From the NCBI RefSeq assembly GCF_026544205.1, contig NZ_JALNUI010000002.1, forward strand, positions 62,001 through 126,000: a DNA stretch of 64,000 bases. The letters are read 5' to 3'. This DNA is from Curtobacterium sp. GC_Cur_3. GTDB lineage: Bacteria > Actinomycetota > Actinomycetes > Actinomycetales > Microbacteriaceae. Positions within the stretch are counted from its first letter, which is position 1; every line of letters starts with the position of its first letter. The notes beneath the pieces were generated by a model. The model searched no databases, was not told the origin of the DNA, and worked only from the letters and a program-made list of their open reading frames with translations. The position numbers and the translations under genes are program-made. This document shows positions 36,521-45,902 of this stretch, piece after piece.

Positions 36521-37894
36521 ATGAACGGATCCCGAACCGACGTGCCGGAGGCGAGCCGGGCCTCCACGGCGTTCCGCGGTGACCGCGTCTGGACGGACGG
36601 CGCCTTCCGGCCCGCCACCGTGGTCGTCCGTGGTGGCCGCGTCGAGGCGGTGCTGCCGGTCGACGCCGACGTCACGGTCGACGCGGTCGTGCAGGTGCCG
36701 ACCGGCGCAGTGCTGCTGCCGGGGCTGGTCGACACGCACGTGCACGTCAACGAACCGGGCCGCACGGAGTGGGAGGGCTTCGCCTCGGCCACGCGCGCTG
36801 CCGCCCTGGGCGGTGTCACGACGATCGTCGACATGCCGCTGAACTCGGTCCCGCCGACCACGACGGTCGGCGCCCTCGCGGTGAAGCGGGCTTCTGCCGA
36901 GGGACGCGTCGCCGTCGACGTCGGGTTCTGGGGCGGCGCGGTCCCCGAGAACGCCGGTGCCCTCCGCCCGCTGTGGCAGGCCGGGGTCTTCGGGTTCAAG
37001 AGCTTCCTGGCGCCGTCGGGGGTCGACGAGTTCGGTCACCTCGACGCCGCCGGGCTCCGTGCCGCGCTGGCGGAGGTCGCTGCCCTGGACGGCCTGCTCA
37101 TCGTGCACGCGGAGGACCCGGACCGGCTGGCAGCGAACGGTGCGCTCGGCACCGGGTACCGCGCGTTCCTCGACTCGCGGCCCCCCGTCGCCGAGGAGGA
37201 CGCGATCGCCCGGGTGATCGACGGGGTCCGCGCGACCGGCGCCCGTGCCCACGTGCTGCACCTGTCGGACGCCGGTGCGCTGCCGATGCTGCGAGCGGCC
37301 AAGGCCGAGGGGCTGCCGATCACGGTCGAGACCTGCCCGCACTACCTGACGCTCGACGCGGACCACGTGCCGGACGGCGCGACCGAGTTCAAGTGCTGCC
37401 CGCCGATCCGCGACGCCGGCAACCAGGACGCGCTCTGGGACGGACTGCTCGACGGGACGATCGACCTGGTCGTGACGGACCACTCGCCCTCAACGGTGGA
37501 CCTGAAGCGCGGCACCGGCGGCGACTTCGGGCTGGCGTGGGGCGGGATCGCCGGACTGCAGGTCGGCTTCCGGGCGACGTGGACGGAGGCCGTGCGCCGC
37601 GGCCTCCCGCTCGACCGGCTCCTGCCCGCGTTCACCACGGGTCCTGCGGCGCTGGTCGGGCTCGGTGACCGCGGCGTGATCGCACCCGGCGCCCTCGCGC
37701 ACCTGGTCGTGTTCGACCCCGACGCGACGGAGACCGTGCACGCCGAGGCGCTCGAGCACCGCAACCCGATCTCCGCCTACGACGGTGCGACCGTGCGTGG
37801 CCGGGTCCTCGAGACGTGGCTGCACGGCAACCGGGTCGCCACGGCCACCGGCGGGGTCACCGCCACCGACGGAAGGCTGCTCAGTCGTGTCTGA
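36521..37894 (+). CDS. allB: Allantoinase (dihydroorotase-like)
   Basis: Hydrolyses allantoin to allantoate. 457 residues with DTHVHVNEPGRTEWEGF (metal-binding His73 and His75), the carboxylated Lys160 in GFKSFLAPSG, ETCPHYL and VVTDHSPS. HVNEPGR(T)EWEGF is diagnostic for allantoinase within the cyclic amidohydrolases. ATG 36521 follows a nearly leaderless promoter; no Shine-Dalgarno is seen. It overlaps the formamidase-family gene by 8 nt, and heads a three-gene run diverging from the XDH operon. Confidence 0.93.
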   Translation: MNGSRTDVPEASRASTAFRGDRVWTDGAFRPATVVVRGGRVEAVLPVDADVTVDAVVQVPTGAVLLPGLVDTHVHVNEPGRTEWEGFASATRAAALGGVTTIVDMPLNSVPPTTTVGALAVKRASAEGRVAVDVGFWGGAVPENAGALRPLWQAGVFGFKSFLAPSGVDEFGHLDAAGLRAALAEVAALDGLLIVHAEDPDRLAANGALGTGYRAFLDSRPPVAEEDAIARVIDGVRATGARAHVLHLSDAGALPMLRAAKAEGLPITVETCPHYLTLDADHVPDGATEFKCCPPIRDAGNQDALWDGLLDGTIDLVVTDHSPSTVDLKRGTGGDFGLAWGGIAGLQVGFRATWTEAVRRGLPLDRLLPAFTTGPAALVGLGDRGVIAPGALAHLVVFDPDATETVHAEALEHRNPISAYDGATVRGRVLETWLHGNRVATATGGVTATDGRLLSRV

Positions 37895-39056
37895 ACTCGT
37901 CGACCGTGACGTCGCCGGCGACGTCACCCGCGCCCGGCGTCCCACGCCCTCGGACCTCGCTGCGGTCCTGCCACACGGGGTCCTGCAACCGGGCGTCGGC
38001 CCGGTCCTCGGCGACCACCTGGTGTCGTCCGCACCCGGCGAGGTGCTCTGGGGTCGCCTCCCCGCACGTGACGACGCGCCGGTCCTGACCGTGGCCCCTG
38101 GGTCCACCGTGACGTTCGACACCGTGAGCCACGAGGGGGTCCTCGACGACCAGGGCCGCGACCCGGTGGCGTTCTTCGGCCGGCACGGGGTCCCGCGCGA
38201 GCTCGTGCTCGACGACGCCGTGGGCATCGCGAGGTCGGCGGAACGCGGGCGGACGGACGGCCCGCACGTGGTGTCCCGCCCGGTCGCGGTCGACGGTGCG
38301 GAGCCCGGCGACGTCGTGTCGATGACCCTGCTCGAGGCGTTGCCCCGCGTGCCGTACGGCATCATCTCGAACCGGCACGGCCGCGGAGCGCTGCACGGCG
38401 AGCTGCCCCGGGGTGAGCTGGCCGTGAGCGTCTACGCCGACGTCGTGGAGCAGGACGGCGAGCTGCACGGACGCCTGCCCGTCGTCGAGGGCGGACCCGG
38501 TCTGATCACGTTCCCGCTGCGGCCCTTCGCCGGCATCGTCGGCGTCACGGTCGCGGACTCCGCCCGGCCGCACTCCGTCCCGCCCGGGGCCCACGGCGGC
38601 AACATCGACATCGCGCTGCTGACGGTCGGTTCGACGCTCCACCTGCCCGTCCAGGTGCCCGGTGCCGGTGTCTACGTCGGCGACCCGCACTTCGCCCAGG
38701 GGGACGGCGAGGTCGCCCTCACCGCGATGGAGGCCTCCCTCCGCGCCACCTACCGGATCGACGTCGTCCCGCGGGCCCGTGCGCTGCAGGAGTTCGGCGA
38801 GCTCGCCGGGCCGCTCGGCGAGACGACGGAGTTCCTCGTGCCGACGGGCCTCGACGCCGACCTGGACGAGGCCCTCCGCACGTGTGTCCGCCAGGCGATC
38901 GTGCTGCTGCGGGCGCGCTGGGGCGTGGACGAGCACATCGCCTACGCGTACCTCAGCGCGACGACCGACTTCCGGATCTCGCAGGTCGTCGACCTGGTCT
39001 GCGGCGTGCACGCGACCGTCCGCAAGGCCGACTTCGCGGCGGTGCCCCGTGGCTGA
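37887..39056 (+). CDS. Acetamidase/formamidase-family protein (FmdA-like)
   Basis: 389 residues. Family landmarks are DTVSHEGV, then DPVAFFGRHG, PHVVSRPVAVDGAEPGDV, PPGAHGGNIDI and VPGAGVYVGDPHFAQGDGE. Members hydrolyse formamide or acetamide to the acid and ammonia. GTG start at 37887 overlapping the allB stop by 8 nt. Placement between allantoinase and an amidase fusion suggests it releases ammonia from a purine-derived amide or from formamide, but the natural substrate in such loci is not settled. Confidence 0.88.
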   Translation: MSELVDRDVAGDVTRARRPTPSDLAAVLPHGVLQPGVGPVLGDHLVSSAPGEVLWGRLPARDDAPVLTVAPGSTVTFDTVSHEGVLDDQGRDPVAFFGRHGVPRELVLDDAVGIARSAERGRTDGPHVVSRPVAVDGAEPGDVVSMTLLEALPRVPYGIISNRHGRGALHGELPRGELAVSVYADVVEQDGELHGRLPVVEGGPGLITFPLRPFAGIVGVTVADSARPHSVPPGAHGGNIDIALLTVGSTLHLPVQVPGAGVYVGDPHFAQGDGEVALTAMEASLRATYRIDVVPRARALQEFGELAGPLGETTEFLVPTGLDADLDEALRTCVRQAIVLLRARWGVDEHIAYAYLSATTDFRISQVVDLVCGVHATVRKADFAAVPRG

Positions 39057-40617
39057 GCGGACACGGCCGGAGCCCACCTGGCCGGCCGGGCTCCGTGCCG
39101 CCTTCGACCGGTACGAGGCCGCCCTGGCGGCCGACGACGTCGCCGTGCTCGACGCGTCGTTCGAGCCAGGGCCGGACACGATCCGGGGGGACGCCGCCGG
39201 GCTCCTCGTCGGTCACGACCGGATCAGCGCCTTCCGATCCGCCCGCGGCGGCATCGCTGCGCGGCGGATCGGCCGCACCGAGCTCCGGGTCCTCACCGAT
39301 GACACCGTGCTGGTCGTCGCCACGTCGCACTTCACGGGCGGCGGGCAGGGACTGCAGACGCAGCTCTGGCGCCGGAGCGACAGACCAGACGGACCCGACC
39401 GACCCGGAGCGCAGGTCGGACCGGGCGTCTGGCGCATCGCCGCTGCGCACGTCACCGGCCGTGCCGCCGCCGTCGACCGGACGATGTGGCGCGTCGTCGG
39501 CGACCCGCTCGTGCCCGGTACCACCCGGCCCGACGCGCCGCTCGCCGGCGTCCGCGTCGCGGTGAAGGACCTGTTCGCCGTCCGCGGCCAGGTCGTCGGC
39601 GCCGGCAACCCCGAGTACGAGCGCGGCGCGTCCGTCTCCGTCGCGAACGCCCCCGCCGTGCAGGTGCTGCTGGACGCCGGCGCGTCGGTCACCGGCATCG
39701 CCAGGACCGACGAGTTCGCGTACAGCATCGCCGGGCGGAACGCCCACACCGGGACCCCGCCGAACGGTGCCGCGCCGGAGCGGATGCCGGGAGGCTCGAC
39801 CTCCGGAGCGGCCGCCGCGGTGGCACTGGGACAGGCGGACCTGGCCCTCGGCACCGACACCGCCGGCAGCGTCCGGGTGCCGGCCTCGTACCAGGGGCTG
39901 TGGGGCCTCCGGACGACCCACGGCGCGGTTCCCCGGGAGGGGCTCCTGCCCCTGGCCCAGACCTTCGACACCGTCGGCTGGCTGGCTCGTGACGCAGCGA
40001 CCCTGCGCGCCGCCGCAGTCGTGGCCCTGGGGGACCCCGGACCAGGTTCGTCGGACCTGCTCGTCGCCGACGAGCTCATGCGCACGGTCGACCCCGCGAC
40101 CCGAGCGGCCTTCGAGGCCTTCCTCGCCCGCACCGGTCGCACCGTCACCACCGTCGAGCTGCCGCCCCTGGACGAGCTCGCCGAGGTCGTCCGGACGGTG
40201 CAGGCCGCCGAGGCGTGGCGGAACGACGGCGCGTGGGTCACCGCACACCCCGGTGCGATCGGTCCCGACGTCGCCGCCCGGTTCGCCGCGGCCGAGGTCG
40301 TGACGGCCTCCACCGAGCAGGACGCCCGCGCGCGGCTCGTGACGTTCCGGTCCGCGGTCCGTGACGTGCTCGCCGGAGGGGTGCTGTGCCTCCCGACCGT
40401 CCCTGGTCCCGCCCCGCTCCGGACCGCCGATGCGGCTGCCGTGGACCGGACCCGCACCGCGACCCTGCAGATGACGGCCGTGGCCGGCATCGCGGGCGCG
40501 CCCGCGGTGTCCGCGCCGGCGCTCACCGTCGACGGTGCGCCGGTCGGCGTCTGCCTGGTCGGCGCGCCGGGATCCGACGTGGCGCTGGTCGACCTGGCGG
40601 TCGCGCTGGTCGGCTGA
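39049..40617 (+). CDS. AtzH-like domain fused to an amidase
   Basis: 522 residues. The first 140 or so form an AtzH-like (DUF3225, SnoaL/NTF2-type) domain: FDRYEAALAADDV, GLLVGHDRISAFRSAR and WRIAAAHVTG. The rest is an amidase-signature hydrolase with catalytic Lys in VAVKDLFAV, the Gly/Ser loop PGGSTSGAAAAVALGQ and the nucleophile-region GTDTAGSVRVPASYQG. In Klebsiella hpx clusters separate AtzH-like and amidase genes accompany ureidoglycine aminotransferase; here they are fused and pucG is next, so oxalurate hydrolysis is the best guess. GTG at 39049 overlaps the preceding stop by 8 nt. Confidence 0.88.
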   Translation: MAERTRPEPTWPAGLRAAFDRYEAALAADDVAVLDASFEPGPDTIRGDAAGLLVGHDRISAFRSARGGIAARRIGRTELRVLTDDTVLVVATSHFTGGGQGLQTQLWRRSDRPDGPDRPGAQVGPGVWRIAAAHVTGRAAAVDRTMWRVVGDPLVPGTTRPDAPLAGVRVAVKDLFAVRGQVVGAGNPEYERGASVSVANAPAVQVLLDAGASVTGIARTDEFAYSIAGRNAHTGTPPNGAAPERMPGGSTSGAAAAVALGQADLALGTDTAGSVRVPASYQGLWGLRTTHGAVPREGLLPLAQTFDTVGWLARDAATLRAAAVVALGDPGPGSSDLLVADELMRTVDPATRAAFEAFLARTGRTVTTVELPPLDELAEVVRTVQAAEAWRNDGAWVTAHPGAIGPDVAARFAAAEVVTASTEQDARARLVTFRSAVRDVLAGGVLCLPTVPGPAPLRTADAAAVDRTRTATLQMTAVAGIAGAPAVSAPALTVDGAPVGVCLVGAPGSDVALVDLAVALVG

Positions 40618-40667
40618 CGATTGCCTGGAGGCTCGGGCCGGGCCCGCAACACCGCTGTCACGTGGCT

Positions 40668-40689
40668 GAAACACGCGTTCCCTACGATC
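40668..40689 (+). promoter_or_regulatory. pucG promoter region with TGAAACAC half-site
   Basis: TGAAACAC (40668-40675) lies 8 nt before a TACGAT -10-like box (40684-40689). Unlike btpA and allB, the gene has a short leader with an AAGGAA ribosome binding site. Confidence 0.45.
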
Positions 40690-40714
40690 GATCCTGGAAC
40701 GGAAGGAACACCCG

Positions 40715-41989
40715 ATGCAGCCAGTCGACCCGCCCGCACGACTCCTGATGGGGCCCGGCCCGGTCAACGCCGACCCGCGGGTCCTCCGCGCGGCGTCCGC
40801 ACCGCTCGTCGGGCAGTACGACCCCTGGATGACGGCGACGATGACCGAGACCCAGGAGCTCTACCGCCAGGTGTTCCGCACCCGCAACGACGCCACGATC
40901 CTGGTGGACGGCACCTCGCGCGCCGGCATCGAGGCGGCGCTCGTGTCGCTCCTCGCTCCGGGCGACCGGGTGCTGGTCCCCGTGTTCGGCCGGTTCGGGC
41001 ACCTGCTCGCCGAGATCGCCGGGCGTGCCCAGGCCGAGGTCCACACGATCGAGACCGACTGGGGACAGGTCTTCCCGGTGTCGGTCATCGAGCAGGCGAT
41101 CATCGCCACGAAGCCGAAGGTCCTGGCCGTGGTCCAGGGCGACACCTCGACCACGATGAACCAGCCGCTGGAGGACCTCGGCGCCGTGTGTGCCCGGCAC
41201 GGGGTGCTGCTCTACACGGACACCACCGCGAGCCTGGTGGGCAACCCGTTCGAGATGGACGCGTGGGGCATCGACGCCGTGACCGCCGGGCTGCAGAAGT
41301 GCCTGGCCGGTCCTTCCGGCAGTTCGCCGACCAGCCTGTCCGAGCGCGCGACCGAGGTCGTCCGCTCGCGCAGCTCGATCGAGGCCGGCATCCGCGAGCC
41401 GGGTGACGACGTGCAGGACGACCCGATCCGCTCGAACTACTTCGACCTCGGCATGGTCCTCGACTACTGGGGCCCGCGACGGCTCAACCACCACACGGAG
41501 GCGACGACCATGCTCTACGTCGCGCGCGAGTGCGCGCGGGTGGTGCTCGAGGAGGGCCTGGAGGCCGTCGGCGCACGGCACGAGACGGCGGGCCGCGCGA
41601 TGCTCGAGGGCGTCCAGGCGCTCGGACTGCGGGTCTTCGGCGACGTCGGCCACAAGATGCACAACGTCGTCGCCGTCGAGATCCCGGAGACCGTCGTCGG
41701 TGACGCCGTGCGCTCCGCGATGCTCGAGGACCACGGCATCGAGATCGGGACCTCGTTCGGACCCCTCCACGGTCGCGTCTGGCGGATCGGCACGATGGGC
41801 GTCAACGCCCGGAAGGACACCGTCGTCACCACGCTGTCGGCGCTCGAGCAGTGCCTGCGGCGCGGCGGTGCGGCGGTGCCGCAGGGCGCCGGCGTCGACG
41901 CGGCACTCGACGTGTACGCGAGTGCGACGCGTGACGCAGTTCGGTCCAGCGCGACCACCCCGGTGACGGTGGCGGCGGGGTCACGGTGA
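40715..41989 (+). CDS. pucG: (S)-ureidoglycine-glyoxylate aminotransferase
   Basis: A PLP enzyme that transfers the amino group of ureidoglycine to glyoxylate, giving glycine and oxalurate. 424 residues, with the alanine-glyoxylate-aminotransferase-family opening LLMGPGPVNADPRVL, VDGTSRAGIEAA, and the PLP-binding Lys195 in GLQKCLAGPSG. Residue pattern HHTEATTMLY and the neighbouring allantoate amidohydrolase point to PucG rather than to serine or alanine transaminases. ATG with AAGGAA 7 nt upstream. Its stop overlaps the allC start (GTGA). Confidence 0.92.
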   Translation: MQPVDPPARLLMGPGPVNADPRVLRAASAPLVGQYDPWMTATMTETQELYRQVFRTRNDATILVDGTSRAGIEAALVSLLAPGDRVLVPVFGRFGHLLAEIAGRAQAEVHTIETDWGQVFPVSVIEQAIIATKPKVLAVVQGDTSTTMNQPLEDLGAVCARHGVLLYTDTTASLVGNPFEMDAWGIDAVTAGLQKCLAGPSGSSPTSLSERATEVVRSRSSIEAGIREPGDDVQDDPIRSNYFDLGMVLDYWGPRRLNHHTEATTMLYVARECARVVLEEGLEAVGARHETAGRAMLEGVQALGLRVFGDVGHKMHNVVAVEIPETVVGDAVRSAMLEDHGIEIGTSFGPLHGRVWRIGTMGVNARKDTVVTTLSALEQCLRRGGAAVPQGAGVDAALDVYASATRDAVRSSATTPVTVAAGSR

Positions 41990-43269
41990 GTCGTGCCTCC
42001 CGTCCGGCCACCGCCCTCGCGCGGGTCGTAGCGGACCGCTGCGACGACCTCGCTGGGATCAGTTCGTCGGCCGAGGGCATCTGCCGCGTGTACCTGTCGC
42101 CGGAGCACGCCCGTGCCGACGCGCTCGCTGCCGGGTGGATGGCGGCGGCCGGACTGCGCACCTGGGAGGACGCCGCCGGCAACCTGCACGGCCGCGTGGC
42201 CGGCGACGATGCCCGGCCCGTCCTGCTCATCGGGTCGCACCTGGACACCGTCGTGGACGCCGGCCGCTACGACGGGATCGTCGGTGTCCTGACCGGCATC
42301 GCCGTCGTCGAGATGCTCGGAGACCGGGTGGCGGACCTCCCCGTCGCGATCGAGGTCGTCGCGTTCTCCGACGAGGAGGGCACCCGCTTCGGCAAGGCGC
42401 TCATGGGGTCGTCGGCGATGGCCGGCGTGTGGGACGACGCGTGGTGGGACCTGACCGACGAGGACGGCATCTCCCTCCGCGACGCGTTCACCGCCCACGG
42501 CCTGGACCCAGCGCGGGTGCACGAGGCCGCGGTCGACCCGACGACCCTGGCCGGGTACCTCGAGGCGCACATCGAGCAGGGCCCGCACCTGGAACGAGCC
42601 GGACAGGCGCTCGGCGTCGTCACGAGCATCGCGGCAGCCAGACGGTTCAGCGTCGACGTGGTCGGCGAGGCCCGGCACGCGGGCGGCACCCCGTACGAGA
42701 TGCGGCACGATGCGCTGCTCGGTGCAGCCGAGGCGGCGCTCGCCGTGGAGCGGATCTGCATCGCCGAGCAGCACATCGGCACGGTCGGCTCGATGCACGT
42801 CGAACCCGGCGCGGTGAACGTCGTCCCCGGGCACGCCCGGTTCTCGGTCGACCTGCGCGGTGAGTTCGACGAAGGCCGGGACCGGGTGTGGGACGCGATC
42901 GAGCAGGCGTTCGCTGAGATCGCCGACCGCCGGGGCCTCGAGGTCACGGCGAGCGAGGTCCACCGGGCACCCGCCGTCCTGTGTGCGCCCCACCTGATGG
43001 ACGCCGTGCGCGCCGGGATCACCGCGACCGGGCAGGAGCAGCCGCTCGAGCTCTTCTCGCGGGCCGGACACGACGCGATGTCGCTCGGCCGGGTCACGGA
43101 CGTCGCGATGCTGTTCCTCCGCAACCCGGGCGGCATCAGCCACCACCCGGACGAGTTCGTGTCGACGGAGGACATCGCCGTGGGCATCGACGCGATGACC
43201 ACAGCGGTGCTGGCCGTGGCCGCGGGCGTCGCCGGGTCCGACGCATCGGACGCGGGGGTCGCGCCGTGA
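41986..43269 (+). CDS. allC: Allantoate amidohydrolase
   Basis: Converts allantoate to ureidoglycine, CO2 and ammonia. 427 residues of the M20 peptidase family, with bimetal-site residues in GSHLDTVVDAGRYDG (His85, Asp96), FSDEEGTRFG (the Glu pair), HIEQGPHLE and a closing SRAGHDAMSLGRV. The RRFSVDVVGEARHAGGTPYEMR lid segment is typical of allantoate and N-carbamoyl amidases. GTG start overlapping the pucG stop, and its stop overlaps the RpiR gene; product feeds PucG directly. Confidence 0.92.
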   Translation: MSRASRPATALARVVADRCDDLAGISSSAEGICRVYLSPEHARADALAAGWMAAAGLRTWEDAAGNLHGRVAGDDARPVLLIGSHLDTVVDAGRYDGIVGVLTGIAVVEMLGDRVADLPVAIEVVAFSDEEGTRFGKALMGSSAMAGVWDDAWWDLTDEDGISLRDAFTAHGLDPARVHEAAVDPTTLAGYLEAHIEQGPHLERAGQALGVVTSIAAARRFSVDVVGEARHAGGTPYEMRHDALLGAAEAALAVERICIAEQHIGTVGSMHVEPGAVNVVPGHARFSVDLRGEFDEGRDRVWDAIEQAFAEIADRRGLEVTASEVHRAPAVLCAPHLMDAVRAGITATGQEQPLELFSRAGHDAMSLGRVTDVAMLFLRNPGGISHHPDEFVSTEDIAVGIDAMTTAVLAVAAGVAGSDASDAGVAP

Positions 43270-44090
43270 CCATCGACCTGCGCTCGCGGATCGACGCGCT
43301 GTGGGACGACCTGACCCCGGCCGAACGGCGCGTGGCCGCCCTCGTCCGCACCGACCCCGACCTGCTGCTCCTGCGCACATCGGCCGAGACGGCAGCCGAG
43401 TCCGGCACGTCCAAGGCGACCGTCAGCCGGCTCGTGCGCGCGCTCGGGTTCCGCGACGCCGGCGAGGTCCGTGCGTCCCTGCTCGTCGCGCGCGGCTCCG
43501 GCCTGCCCTGGGCAGCCACGCGGTCCCCGGACGTCGACGAGCGGACGGTCGAGGGCCGGAACCTCGACGCCGCGCTGACCTCCCTGGCGCGCGCCGACCG
43601 GCCGGGCCTCGCGCGCCGCATCGTCGCCGCACGCCGGGTGACCGTGATCGGCCTGCGCAACGCCCACCCGCTCGCCCTGCAGCTCCGCGCCCAGCTCGCG
43701 CAGGTGCGCGCCGACGTCCGGCTCGCACCAGCCGCCGGACAGAGCCTGGGCGAGGAGCTGGCGGACCTCGACGCCGAGGACGTCGTCGTCGTGGTCTCGA
43801 TCCGTCGCCACGCCGCCGTCGTCGGGCGGGTCGTCGCACGCTGCTCGGAGGCCGGAGCCGACGTCATCGTGCTGACCGACCCCACCGGCGCGGTGCTCGC
43901 GGCTCCGGCGCGGACGGTCGTCATCTGCCCGGTGGACTCACCGTCCGCCTTCGACAGCCTCGCGGCACCGGCGGCCGTCGTCGCCGCCCTCGCGAACGAC
44001 GTCTACACCGCGAGCGGCGCCGCCGGCCGAGCGCGCGTCGCCGCGATCGCGGACGCCTACGACGCACTCGACGAGGTGGCGGCACCGTGA
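43266..44090 (+). CDS. RpiR-family transcriptional regulator
   Basis: 274 residues: an N-terminal helix-turn-helix (about 1-77; LTPAERRVAALVRTDPDLLL, then ESGTSKATVSRLVRALGF) and a C-terminal SIS domain (about 115-245; VVVVSIRRHAA, VIVLTDPTGA). RpiR proteins normally sense phosphosugars; members in purine loci are known to respond to allantoin-type metabolites in some bacteria. GTG overlaps the allC stop, so it is translated with the pathway genes and is probably an autoregulator of the pucG-uox operon. Confidence 0.88.
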   Translation: MTIDLRSRIDALWDDLTPAERRVAALVRTDPDLLLLRTSAETAAESGTSKATVSRLVRALGFRDAGEVRASLLVARGSGLPWAATRSPDVDERTVEGRNLDAALTSLARADRPGLARRIVAARRVTVIGLRNAHPLALQLRAQLAQVRADVRLAPAAGQSLGEELADLDAEDVVVVVSIRRHAAVVGRVVARCSEAGADVIVLTDPTGAVLAAPARTVVICPVDSPSAFDSLAAPAAVVAALANDVYTASGAAGRARVAAIADAYDALDEVAAP

Positions 44091-44101
44091 ACGGAGGACC
44101 G

Positions 44102-44596
44102 ATGGACATCCGGGACTTCGACCGTCTGGACAGCCTGGAGGCTCGGGAGCTGGTCAGCACGTGGGCTGCGGTCCCACGATGGGTCGCCGCCGTCCTGGAC
44201 GGCCGGCCCTACGGCTCGGTCGCCGGACTCCGGGCGCGGGCGGCAGCGCTCGCCGCGACGTGGACGCACGACGAGGTCACGGAGGCACTGTCGCACCACC
44301 CGCGCATCGGCGACCGGCCGGAGGGGCAGACCGCGGCAGCAGCGGCATCCCGGCACGAGCAGTCGTCCTCGGCTGGTGCGGACGACAGCACCGCGCAGGC
44401 GATCCGCGCGGGCAACGCCGCCTACGAGCAGCGGTTCGACCGGGTCTTCCTGATCCGGGCGGCCGGGCGGACGGCGCCCGAGATCCTCGCCGAGCTGGAC
44501 CGTCGGCTCGGCAACGACGACACGACCGAGCGTGCGGAGGTCGCCGACCAGCTGCGCGAGATCGCCCTGCTGCGACTGGACCGGAGCGTCGCATGA
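44102..44596 (+). CDS. uraD: OHCU decarboxylase
   Basis: Decarboxylates 2-oxo-4-hydroxy-4-carboxy-5-ureidoimidazoline to (S)-allantoin, the third step after urate oxidase. 164 residues, with the catalytic His66 in HHPRIGD and an all-helical family pattern (YEQRFDRVFLIRAAGRT near the end). ATG 44102 has GGAGG 5 nt upstream; a GTG at 44087 without a site is the alternative. Overlaps the uraH start by 4 nt. Confidence 0.92.
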   Translation: MDIRDFDRLDSLEARELVSTWAAVPRWVAAVLDGRPYGSVAGLRARAAALAATWTHDEVTEALSHHPRIGDRPEGQTAAAAASRHEQSSSAGADDSTAQAIRAGNAAYEQRFDRVFLIRAAGRTAPEILAELDRRLGNDDTTERAEVADQLREIALLRLDRSVA

Positions 44597-44922
44597 GCCA
44601 CCTGACGACCCACGTGCTCGACACCACCGGTGGCATGCCCGCTGTGGGCGTCGACGTGACCCTGACCGGTCCGTCCGGCGCCGTGGTCGCGACCGGCACG
44701 ACCGACTCCGCGGGCCGGATCGCCGCACTCGGGCCCGATGCGCTCGAGCCGGGGGACTGGACGCTCTCGTTCGCCACCGGGCAGTACTGGCGGGCGCAGG
44801 GCGTGACGGCCTTCCACCCCCGGGTCGACGTCGTGATCACCGTCCCCACCGAACCCACGGCGCACTACCACGTGCCGTTGCTGCTCAACCCCTTCGCCTA
44901 CTCGACCTACCGAGGGAACTGA
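44593..44922 (+). CDS. uraH: 5-Hydroxyisourate hydrolase (transthyretin-like)
   Basis: Hydrolyses 5-hydroxyisourate made by urate oxidase. 109 residues, the normal length. The active-site pattern is complete: TTHVLDTTGG at the start (His7), HPRVDVVI, and YHVPLLLNPFAYSTYRGN at the end; the family's usual YRGS is YRGN here. ATG overlaps the uraD stop (ATGA). Confidence 0.94.
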   Translation: MSHLTTHVLDTTGGMPAVGVDVTLTGPSGAVVATGTTDSAGRIAALGPDALEPGDWTLSFATGQYWRAQGVTAFHPRVDVVITVPTEPTAHYHVPLLLNPFAYSTYRGN

Positions 44923-44927
44923 TCGCC

Positions 44928-45872
44928 ATGACCGACACCACCGAACAGCCCGTCATCCCCACCTCCACCGTGCGTCTCGGCGCGAACCAGTACGGCAAGG
45001 CCGAGGTCCGCCTGGTGCGCGTCACCCGCGACACCGAGCGGCACGAGATCGAGGACCTGACGATATCGACCCAGCTGCGCGGCGCGGCCCTCGCCGACTC
45101 GTACACGTCGGGCGACAACGCGAACGTCGTCGCCACGGACACGCAGAAGAACACGGTCTACGCCTTCGCGCGGGAACACGGCGTGCACAGCCCGGAGGAG
45201 TTCCTGCTGCGCCTCGGCCGCCACTTCACGACGGCGTACGACTGGTACGACGGCGCCACGTTGTCCGCCGACCAGCACGCCTGGTCGCGGATCTCCGTCG
45301 ACGGCCAGGAACACGACCACGCGTTCGTGCGGTCGGGCAGCGGCACGCGCACCGCTGTCGTGCAGTTCGACGGCGACGACGTGCACGTGGTGGCCGGCGT
45401 GACCGACCTGACGGTGCTCAAGTCGACCGGCAGCGAGTTCCACGGGTTCCCCCGCGACCGCTACACGACCCTGGGCGAGACCGACGACCGCATCCTGGCG
45501 ACCTCGGTGACGGCGCGCTGGCGGTACCTGCCCGAGGCGGTGGACGCGGGCATCGACTGGAACACGCTGCACGCCGCGGTCCTCGAACGCATGCTCGCCA
45601 CCTTCGGCGAACTGCACTCGCTCGCGCTGCAGCAGACGCTCTTCGCGATGGGCGCCACGGCGATCGAGACGTTCCCCGAGCTCGCCGAGGTCCGGTTCTC
45701 GATGCCGAACAAGCACCACTTCCTGGTCGACCTGACGCCGTTCGGCCTCGACAACCCGAACGAGGTCTTCTACGCGGCCGACCGTCCGTACGGGCTGATC
45801 TCCGGCACGGTGATCCGCGACGGTGTGCCGGAAGCCCCGGCAGCCTGGGCATCCCTGCCGGGCTTCGTGTGA
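44928..45872 (+). CDS. uox: Urate oxidase (uricase)
   Basis: Oxidises urate to 5-hydroxyisourate without a cofactor. 314 residues. Diagnostic segments are NQYGKAEVRLVRV near residue 20, the TDTQKN catalytic strand (about residues 70-75), VLKSTGSEFHGFPRDRYTTL and MPNKHHFLVDL. ATG 44928 has GAGGGAA upstream and follows the uraH stop by 5 nt. Together with uraH and uraD it forms the complete urate-to-allantoin set. Confidence 0.95.
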   Translation: MTDTTEQPVIPTSTVRLGANQYGKAEVRLVRVTRDTERHEIEDLTISTQLRGAALADSYTSGDNANVVATDTQKNTVYAFAREHGVHSPEEFLLRLGRHFTTAYDWYDGATLSADQHAWSRISVDGQEHDHAFVRSGSGTRTAVVQFDGDDVHVVAGVTDLTVLKSTGSEFHGFPRDRYTTLGETDDRILATSVTARWRYLPEAVDAGIDWNTLHAAVLERMLATFGELHSLALQQTLFAMGATAIETFPELAEVRFSMPNKHHFLVDLTPFGLDNPNEVFYAADRPYGLISGTVIRDGVPEAPAAWASLPGFV

Positions 45873-45902
45873 GTCGGGCACGGTCGTGAGTCCGGCACAG
45901 CC

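Noticed and set aside
40618..40714. Possible purine-type riboswitch before pucG
   Set aside because: The leader is too short and no three-way junction can be formed.
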